From assembly GCA_964554715.1 (NCBI GenBank), contig CAZKPU010000022.1, positions 1 through 26,475 on the forward strand: a stretch of DNA of 26,475 nt, in the 5' to 3' direction. The stretch comes from RXOA01 sp964554715 (GTDB taxonomy: Bacteria > Bipolaricaulota > Bipolaricaulia > UBA7950 > UBA9294). Position numbers and translations under genes: made by a program. The notes beneath the pieces were generated by a model, which was not told where the DNA came from, did no database searches, and saw nothing but the letters and a program-made list of their open reading frames with translations. This document shows positions 21,973 through 26,475 of this stretch, piece by piece; position 1 is the first letter of the stretch; each line of letters opens with the position of its first letter.

Positions 21973-23250
21973 CTACTGCGCCAGCGAGCGCAGACGGTTG
22001 ATGCAAAGCTCCTTCCCCGCAGCCGCCATGATCTCGAACAGCCCCGGCCCCACTTTGCGCCCCGTGATGCACAGGCGAACCGCCTTGGCCACTTCCTTGA
22101 GTTTGGCGTCGTTGGATGCCAGTGTACCCTTGACGGTTTCATGAACGGCATCCACTGTGAACCCATCGGCCTCTGCGAGAGCATCCGCGATGGCGACGAT
22201 CAGTTCCCGTTGTCGATCGTCGAGAACGATCGGCTCCTCGGGAACGATCGTCTCTGCAAACAGGATCTCGGAAACCTTCGCCAGATCGATCAACGTCTTC
22301 GATCGATCTCTCAACAGATCGAGTCCCATGTGCAGGCGTTGGCGATCGACGGCGTCCCACGCTTGGGCGGTTGCCGAACCCTCGGCCAGAGCAAACGGTC
22401 GCGCCAATTCTGCGAGCTTGTCGAGATCCAGGCGTTTCATGTGTTGCTGGTTGGTCCAATACAGCTTCTCGTGATTGAACACAGCGGCGGACCGGTTGAT
22501 CTCTTTCAACGTGAACAGGCGGACCAACTCGTCTCGGTCGAACAACTCATCGTCACCGTGGGACCAGCCGAGGCGGGCGAGGAAGTTCACCAACCCTTCC
22601 GGAACGAACCCCATCTGGCGGTATTCCAGAACCGAAGAGGCGCCATGCCGCTTGGAAAGGCGTGAGCGATCCTCGCCGAGGATCAGCGGCAGGTGGGCGA
22701 ACTGGGGCAGCGGGCGTCCCAGCGCCTGATACAGAAGGATCTGCTTCGGCGTGTTGATCAAGTGATCGTCACCGCGGATCACGTGGGTGACCCCCATATC
22801 CGAATCATCGATGACAACGACGAAGTTGTAGACGAACGTTCCGTCCGAGCGGCGGATGACGAAGTCTTTGAACTCCTCGTGTTTGAACGTGACATCGCCC
22901 ATGACGGCGTCACGAACGACCGTCTCGCCGTCTGTGGGAACACGGAACCACCAAGCGCCGTCCTGTTCGTAGGCCAGGTCGTTCTCCATCAGCTGCTCGG
23001 CCGCCTTCAGGTGATTGGGCGTGAGATCGGTCTGCCGGTACCGTTCATCCCAATCCAGGCCCAGCCAGGTCATCGACTCGATGATCTGGTCGATGGACTC
23101 GTCGGTCGATCGCTCGCGATCTGTGTCTTCGATCCGCAGGATGAACGTTCCGCCGTGATGTCTTGCGAACAGCCAGTTAAACAGTGCCGTGCGCGCCGAG
23201 CCTACGTGGAAGTAACCGGTCGGACTTGGCGCAAACCGAACTCGAACCAT
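21973..23250 (-). CDS. gltX: Glutamyl-tRNA synthetase
   Basis: 425 aa, class I synthetase. RFAPSPTGYFHVGSART carries the HIGH-type H15-V-G-S18; the KMSKS-type loop reads R197-L-S-K200 followed by RHGA. RIEDTD, the YNFVVVIDD block and IRGDDHLINTPKQ are the catalytic-domain GluRS blocks. It is shorter than most bacterial GluRS (about 470-490 aa), mainly in the C-terminal anticodon-binding part, and resembles the compact form. Whether it is discriminating for tRNA-Glu cannot be told here. ATG at 23250 fixed by MVRVRFAPSPTG, with GAGGGGG upstream. Confidence 0.96.
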   Translation of the reverse strand: MVRVRFAPSPTGYFHVGSARTALFNWLFARHHGGTFILRIEDTDRERSTDESIDQIIESMTWLGLDWDERYRQTDLTPNHLKAAEQLMENDLAYEQDGAWWFRVPTDGETVVRDAVMGDVTFKHEEFKDFVIRRSDGTFVYNFVVVIDDSDMGVTHVIRGDDHLINTPKQILLYQALGRPLPQFAHLPLILGEDRSRLSKRHGASSVLEYRQMGFVPEGLVNFLARLGWSHGDDELFDRDELVRLFTLKEINRSAAVFNHEKLYWTNQQHMKRLDLDKLAELARPFALAEGSATAQAWDAVDRQRLHMGLDLLRDRSKTLIDLAKVSEILFAETIVPEEPIVLDDRQRELIVAIADALAEADGFTVDAVHETVKGTLASNDAKLKEVAKAVRLCITGRKVGPGLFEIMAAAGKELCINRLRSLAQ

Positions 23251-23296
23251 ATCGTGAATTCCCCCTCTTCTGAAGGCGTGCAAGTTGTCCTATTGC

Positions 23297-23314
23297 GGGC
23301 AACCGATGTTGCCC
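23297..23314 (-). promoter_or_regulatory. Stem-loop at the 5' end of the gltX mRNA
   Basis: GGGCAAC-ATCG-GTTGCCC is a perfect 7-bp hairpin with a 4-nt loop. It starts within a few bases of the predicted transcription start. No U-tract follows. It may stabilise the mRNA; no known regulator is recognised. Confidence 0.4.
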
Positions 23315-23315
23315 T

Positions 23316-23344
23316 ATTGTAGCAAGCCGCTAGGGCCCTGTCTT
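23316..23344 (-). promoter_or_regulatory. Candidate gltX promoter
   Basis: AAGACA, a 17-bp spacer and TACAAT on the minus strand (4/6 and 5/6), about 60 nt before the gltX ATG. Confidence 0.5.
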
Positions 23345-23413
23345 GCCGCCGCGTCGCGATCCGCTTGCCGGACGGCTCGCCTCTTGATCGCGGTTGCTTC
23401 TCTGACGCGATTG

Positions 23414-23977
23414 TCAGCTTGGTCGTTGGACGGCCGCTTCACTGTCTTGCAGCAGCGCGAACATCACCGTGTCTGTCGGACCTGAGGGGAGGATGAGCCT
23501 TTGCCTCAAGACGCCCTCACGCACGCAACCGAGCTTCTCGGCGACCCGCAGGCTTGCCGTGTTGTCGACCGAGACTTCGACTTCGATCCGTGCCAGATCG
23601 AGATCTTCGAATCCGAATCTCATCACAGCGCGAGCAGCATCCGTGGCGAACCCGTGGCCGGTACGAGAGGAGCGGATCCAGTACCCAAGTCCGGCGCGCC
23701 GGTGTTCCGCGCAGATGCCACCCAGACCGCAGCTGCCGACGAGTTCACCGGTCTTCTCTTCGATCACGGCAAAATAGAACGCGGTTCCCGCCTCCCACGC
23801 CTTGCGCCACCAATTCACGTACTCCGCCGCTTCCTCGCGCGTGAATCCCGGATGACACCACGTCTCATATCGCGACACTTCCGGAATCGACTCCGACACG
23901 GCCGCGTACAGTGCGTCGATATCCGCTTCCCGATAGGCGCGAACACTCACTCGTTCACCCAGCAGACGATCTTGCAT
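23414..23977 (-). CDS. RimJ/RimL-type GNAT N-acetyltransferase
   Basis: 187 aa. Starts LLGERVSVRAYREADIDAL, a standard GNAT_3 opening. GELVGSCGLGGI is the central strand, the acetyl-CoA loop lies in RRAGLGYWIRSSRTGHGFATDA, and RIEVEVSVDNTASLRVAEKLGCVREG is the C-terminal signature of ribosomal-protein/amino-acid acetylators. Target unknown. ATG at 23977 with AAAGGAG 5 nt upstream. It follows the DUF2239 gene by 31 nt and probably shares its promoter. Confidence 0.92.
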   Translation of the reverse strand: MQDRLLGERVSVRAYREADIDALYAAVSESIPEVSRYETWCHPGFTREEAAEYVNWWRKAWEAGTAFYFAVIEEKTGELVGSCGLGGICAEHRRAGLGYWIRSSRTGHGFATDAARAVMRFGFEDLDLARIEVEVSVDNTASLRVAEKLGCVREGVLRQRLILPSGPTDTVMFALLQDSEAAVQRPS

Positions 23978-24008
23978 CGTTGCTCCTTTGCTGCTACATG
24001 GCGTTCCA

Positions 24009-24659
24009 TCAAGCGTCTTGCTGGCGATCAGGAAGGTCGGCGCCCGCTTCACCCGGGAACGCGGAGTCGGCGAGCTTGAGAACATGTTGTCGGATGTCGG
24101 CCGGCCAGCACGACGTCAACGAAACGAAGCGCTCACGATCACCGGCAAACAACGACCGCGTCGCTTCCTCATATCCCGGACGATTCCCCGCCATGATCGA
24201 CATGAAGCGGTAGGCAACTCCGGCCGAACGACGGGCGGCGTCCCGCGTAGGATTGCGCTTCTTCGCGTCGTGCACCAAACGTCGCAGCGTTGCAGATGCT
24301 CCGCCAGGCTGGGTCTTGAGCCATTCCCAGTGTTGCGGAAGCAGCGTGATCTCCTTGGAGACGACGCCCAGTTTGGGTCGACCCGGACCGCGACGAGCCT
24401 CAGGACTCCTCGCCGCAGGCTGAGCCGTGGCGAAATCCGCCTCCGCTTCCTCCATCAGCCTGTTCACCACGTCTTCCACCGTTCCGCGGTAGTCCACATC
24501 GATCACCTCGCTCGTGCGGTCATCAAAGATCAGCACCGGCGAAGCCCCCTTCCGGTCGACCGCTTCCTTGGCGCTTCTTACGACCGCGACGAGCGGTCCG
24601 GAGGCGATGAGTCGGTCTCCATCAAACGCGGTGCAGCTGCAAACACGGTTGTCTTGCAT
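24009..24659 (-). CDS. DUF2239 family protein
   Basis: 216 aa. CTAFDGDRLIASGPLVAV at the start, PVLIFDDRTSEVIDVDYRG, and the block GRPKLGVVSKEITLLPQHWEWLKTQPGGASATLRRLV are typical of DUF2239. Function is unknown. The GRPKLGV block resembles an AT-hook-like basic patch, and GGASATLRRLV resembles an RHH-like helix; neither is proven. ATG at 24659 with GAGGAGAGGA upstream. First gene of a two-gene operon with the GNAT; its promoter carries paired operator-like repeats. Confidence 0.85.
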   Translation of the reverse strand: MQDNRVCSCTAFDGDRLIASGPLVAVVRSAKEAVDRKGASPVLIFDDRTSEVIDVDYRGTVEDVVNRLMEEAEADFATAQPAARSPEARRGPGRPKLGVVSKEITLLPQHWEWLKTQPGGASATLRRLVHDAKKRNPTRDAARRSAGVAYRFMSIMAGNRPGYEEATRSLFAGDRERFVSLTSCWPADIRQHVLKLADSAFPGEAGADLPDRQQDA

Positions 24660-24689
24660 GTCCTCTCCTCGGATTCATGATCGATGGCG

Positions 24690-24735
24690 AATATTACCCG
24701 GATAGAATAGCGCTGTCAATATCACCCGGGTAGAA
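24690..24735 (-). repeat. Two 18-bp direct repeats over the DUF2239 promoter (operator candidate)
   Basis: On the plus strand AATATTACCCGGATAGAA (24690-24707) and AATATCACCCGGGTAGAA (24718-24735) match at 16 of 18 positions and start 28 bp apart. One covers the -10 box; the other overlaps the end of the -35 box and extends upstream of it. A repressor could bind both. The regulator is not in the window. Confidence 0.6.
24691..24719 (-). promoter_or_regulatory. Promoter of the DUF2239-GNAT operon
   Basis: Minus strand: perfect TTGACA, a 17-bp spacer and TAATAT (4/6), about 32 nt before the ATG at 24659. Confidence 0.65.
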
Positions 24736-24815
24736 AGCTCATCACGGTCAGTCCGCGACGAAGGCGGGTGACGGGGGCACTCAACCAGACCTCGGTAACG
24801 GAGAGACGGGATCTG

Positions 24816-25145
24816 CTAGTGCTTCTTGGCGGGCAGGGTCTCCACGAACATCCGCGCTTCGGCGACCCACTGACACAACGACTCATCCGTGAGTGCTTCC
24901 TCGTCGATCATGATCCAGCCCTTCATCGGTCGCCCTGTGATGTCGAACGGGTGAACATCGGGCATCTTCAATGCGGAAGATGCTGCTTGCTCACCGAGCC
25001 GCAAGATCAGGAAGCTCCTATAGACACCGCACATCATGTTGCCGTCGAGAAGATAGCAGGTTCCTCCGAACATCTTCTTGCGCGTTGTGTCCCATGCCGA
25101 GATACACGCTGCGATTCGGTCGTCGAGTCTCTCGCTGTACGCCAA
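24816..25145 (-). CDS. TfoX N-terminal domain protein
   Basis: 109 aa. The whole protein is one TfoX_N domain: MAYSERLDDRI, TRKKMFGGTCYLLDGNMMCGV, the LILRLG strand, PFDITGRPMKGWIMID and WVAEARMFVETLP. Stand-alone TfoX_N proteins are common and poorly understood; the link to competence (TfoX/Sxy) cannot be assumed, though a ComEA-like gene is elsewhere in the window. Start is TTG at 25145 with AGGAGGG 4 nt upstream. Confidence 0.88.
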   Translation of the reverse strand: MAYSERLDDRIAACISAWDTTRKKMFGGTCYLLDGNMMCGVYRSFLILRLGEQAASSALKMPDVHPFDITGRPMKGWIMIDEEALTDESLCQWVAEARMFVETLPAKKH

Positions 25146-25268
25146 AGAACCCTCCTGTTGGGGTAACGTCTTCCTCGCGCCCCCTCCGCAGATCGAGCGG
25201 CTTTCCAGCTGTAGGATATCGGCGGGTGCCGGTTCACCGAAACTGACGGACGCGAAGAGGTACGAACC

Positions 25269-25409
25269 CTACGCGTCCGCTTCAAGTCGCTTGCCGAGGC
25301 TGACGACATCGTCGTCTTTGAAGCCGATCGACTTGTAGAATGCAAGGACACCGGTGTTCGTGGTTCTCACCTCCAGGTCAATCTTGTGCCTCCCGGTTGC
25401 GGGAGTTCC
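25269..25409 (-). pseudogene. C-terminal remnant of a GNAT acetyltransferase
   Basis: The minus strand carries about 45 codons reading RHKIDLEVRTTNTGVLAFYK followed by SIGFKDDDVVSLGKRLEADA and a stop at 25269-25271. The N-x-x-x-x-x-F-Y-x-x-x-G-F pattern is the usual GNAT C-terminal motif. In this frame a TGA (25410-25412) lies just upstream and no start codon or N-terminal domain exists, so it is a decayed or truncated gene. The rest of 25146-25455 holds no other gene I can support, apart from a possible promoter for the downstream gene. Confidence 0.7.
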
Positions 25410-25425
25410 TCACACATCATAGCAT
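25397..25425 (+). promoter_or_regulatory. Candidate promoter of the reductive-dehalogenase-like gene
   Basis: TTGCGG, a 17-bp spacer and TAGCAT, 30 nt before the GTG at 25456. The match is modest (3/6 and 4/6); the -35 hexamer is the same as at the candidate mutS promoter. Confidence 0.35.
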
Positions 25426-25455
25426 TCGAGTAGCGTCGCAGGTCAGGGGGAAGAT

Positions 25456-26445
25456 GTGGTCAAGCGAGTGGACAAGCCGATGTACGAGATCGATCCAACC
25501 GTTCACCGACGGTTCGATCAGCGAAATACCGTGTTCATGAGGCGCTTCTGGGACCGGGAGGCGAGTTTTCATGGTGTGGAGTACAGGGATCTCGCCGCAG
25601 AGAGGATCTCAACCGGGAAGCCGGGGTACTCCCGAGCCGAGTTCGCGCGGTTGCTGGCGTCGTGGACGGTCCACAACTGCTTCGGCGGGGCGTTCTCATG
25701 GGACCGTCTGGGACAGGCCGACCCGAGCATGATGCAGTTCGACCGCTATGAGGCTGATCCCGAGGTGATGACCGAGGAGGTCAAGCACACGGCGCGGATC
25801 TTCGGTGCCAGTTTGGTCGGCGTTTGCCGGGTGAACGAGCAGTTCATCTACTCGCACAACCGCAGCGGGGATCCGGTGCAGATTCCCGCCGAATGCACCC
25901 ATGCGATCGTGATGGCGATCGCCATGGACAAAGACGGGATCGCGACCTCGCCGCAGTACCCATCGGCGGTTGCAACCGGTGTCGGCTACTCGAAGATGAC
26001 ATTCGCCATCGCTTGCATGGCCGAGTTCTTAAGAAACCTTCGCTACAAGGCGTTGCCGATGGGGAACGACACCGCTTTGAGCATTCCGCTGGCGATCGAT
26101 GCCGGGCTCGGGCAGTTGGGACGGAACGGATTGCTGATTACGCCTGAATACGGTGCTTGCGTGCGACTCTGCAAGGTGTTCACCGACATGCCGCTTGTAC
26201 CCGACCGGCCGATCGACTTCGGGCTAACGGAGTTCTGTCGTACGTGCGACAAGTGCAGCACGGCTTGCGAGGCGGGGGCGATCAGCACCGATCCCGATCC
26301 TTCGTTTGAGGTGGCGTTTCCGTCGAACAGCCCGGGGATTAAGCGATGGGCGGTCAACGCTGACCGTTGCTACGAGTTCTGGGCGGAGAATACGGCGGCG
26401 TGCTCCAACTGTATTGCGGCCTGTCCGTTCTCGAAGATGGAGTAG
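25456..26445 (+). CDS. Reductive-dehalogenase-like corrinoid/iron-sulfur protein, short form
   Basis: 329 aa. The middle follows the RdhA catalytic core: GYSKMTFAIACMAEFLRNLRY, MGNDTALSIPLAIDAGLGQL and PEYGACVRLCKVFTDMPLV. Two [4Fe-4S] motifs follow, FCRTCDKCSTACEAG and CSNCIAACPFSK. Known RdhA enzymes use cobalamin and iron-sulfur clusters to remove halogens. Differences: no Tat signal, so probably cytoplasmic, and the protein ends two residues after CPFSK, where RdhA normally continues for about 50 residues. All three plus-strand frames close by 26473, so a simple frameshift does not restore a tail. No rdhB membrane anchor is seen. GTG start with AGGGGG upstream. Confidence 0.82.
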   Translation: MVKRVDKPMYEIDPTVHRRFDQRNTVFMRRFWDREASFHGVEYRDLAAERISTGKPGYSRAEFARLLASWTVHNCFGGAFSWDRLGQADPSMMQFDRYEADPEVMTEEVKHTARIFGASLVGVCRVNEQFIYSHNRSGDPVQIPAECTHAIVMAIAMDKDGIATSPQYPSAVATGVGYSKMTFAIACMAEFLRNLRYKALPMGNDTALSIPLAIDAGLGQLGRNGLLITPEYGACVRLCKVFTDMPLVPDRPIDFGLTEFCRTCDKCSTACEAGAISTDPDPSFEVAFPSNSPGIKRWAVNADRCYEFWAENTAACSNCIAACPFSKME

Positions 26446-26475
26446 CACGCTGAGGGGCGCGATTCCGTCGTAAGC

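Noticed and set aside
1..26475. CRISPR arrays, phage, integrons, secondary-metabolite clusters
   Set aside because: No regularly spaced repeats, integrase, structural phage genes or biosynthetic modules are seen.

Overview
This window is bacterial, with moderately high GC, dense genes, short intergenic gaps, many GTG/TTG starts and recognisable sigma70-type promoters. The core genes (mutS, rsmH, ftsL, ftsI, mnmG, tpiA, pgsA, surE, rsmD, uppP, gltX) are ordinary bacterial housekeeping genes, so this is chromosomal DNA. I cannot place it to phylum by eye. The run mutS-rsmH-ftsL-ftsI, a reductive-dehalogenase-like protein, c-di-GMP riboswitches and a 10-N scaffold gap would fit an uncultivated lineage assembled from environmental DNA, but that is only a guess.

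Region 1 (1-1400, minus strand) is a cyclic-di-GMP circuit. A good promoter (1327-1355), whose -10 is enclosed by a perfect 9-bp inverted repeat, leads into a c-di-GMP-I (GEMM-I) riboswitch. Next comes a 107-aa protein combining a ribbon-helix-helix-like DNA-binding segment with an MshEN-like c-di-GMP-binding segment. A second GEMM-I riboswitch follows, and then a secreted, cadherin/Ig-like repeat protein that runs off the left edge. Riboswitch and protein sensor for the same second messenger therefore sit in one small locus.

Region 2 (1400-7140, plus strand) is mismatch repair plus a shortened division cluster: mutS, rsmH, ftsL-like, ftsI. Region 3 (7099-9850, minus strand) is a slipin-mnmG operon that meets ftsI tail to tail with a 40-nt overlap. 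Region 4 (9860-12310, plus strand) is tpiA, pgsA and a queuosine-5'-phosphate N-glycosylase (Qng1/DUF2419). Region 5 (12310-14490) holds a ComEA-like HhH protein, a one-repeat GDT1/UPF0016 transporter, and rsmD-surE. Region 6 (14513-17900, plus strand) is a HAD phosphatase, an FAD-dependent dehydrogenase and a secreted C39-like cysteine-peptidase-fold protein.

Region 7 (17931-23344, minus strand) runs gltX, a TlpA-like exported thioredoxin-fold protein, a DsbD-alpha-like exported domain, a membrane-anchored thioredoxin, a NapH/CcoG-like polyferredoxin and uppP. It looks like an extracytoplasmic thiol-redox module. It is interrupted at 20039-20168 by ten Ns plus about 120 bp encoding a piece of a short-chain dehydrogenase on the other strand. 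Removing exactly those 130 bases, which lie between two copies of the 8-mer CACGGCAA, rejoins two ORFs in frame into one 346-aa double-membrane-pass protein. The split is therefore most likely an assembly artefact.

Region 8 (23414-26475) has a DUF2239-GNAT operon whose promoter carries two 18-bp direct repeats (16/18 identical), a TfoX-N protein, the C-terminal remnant of a GNAT acetyltransferase, and a Tat-less reductive-dehalogenase-like corrinoid/iron-sulfur protein that ends directly after its second iron-sulfur motif.
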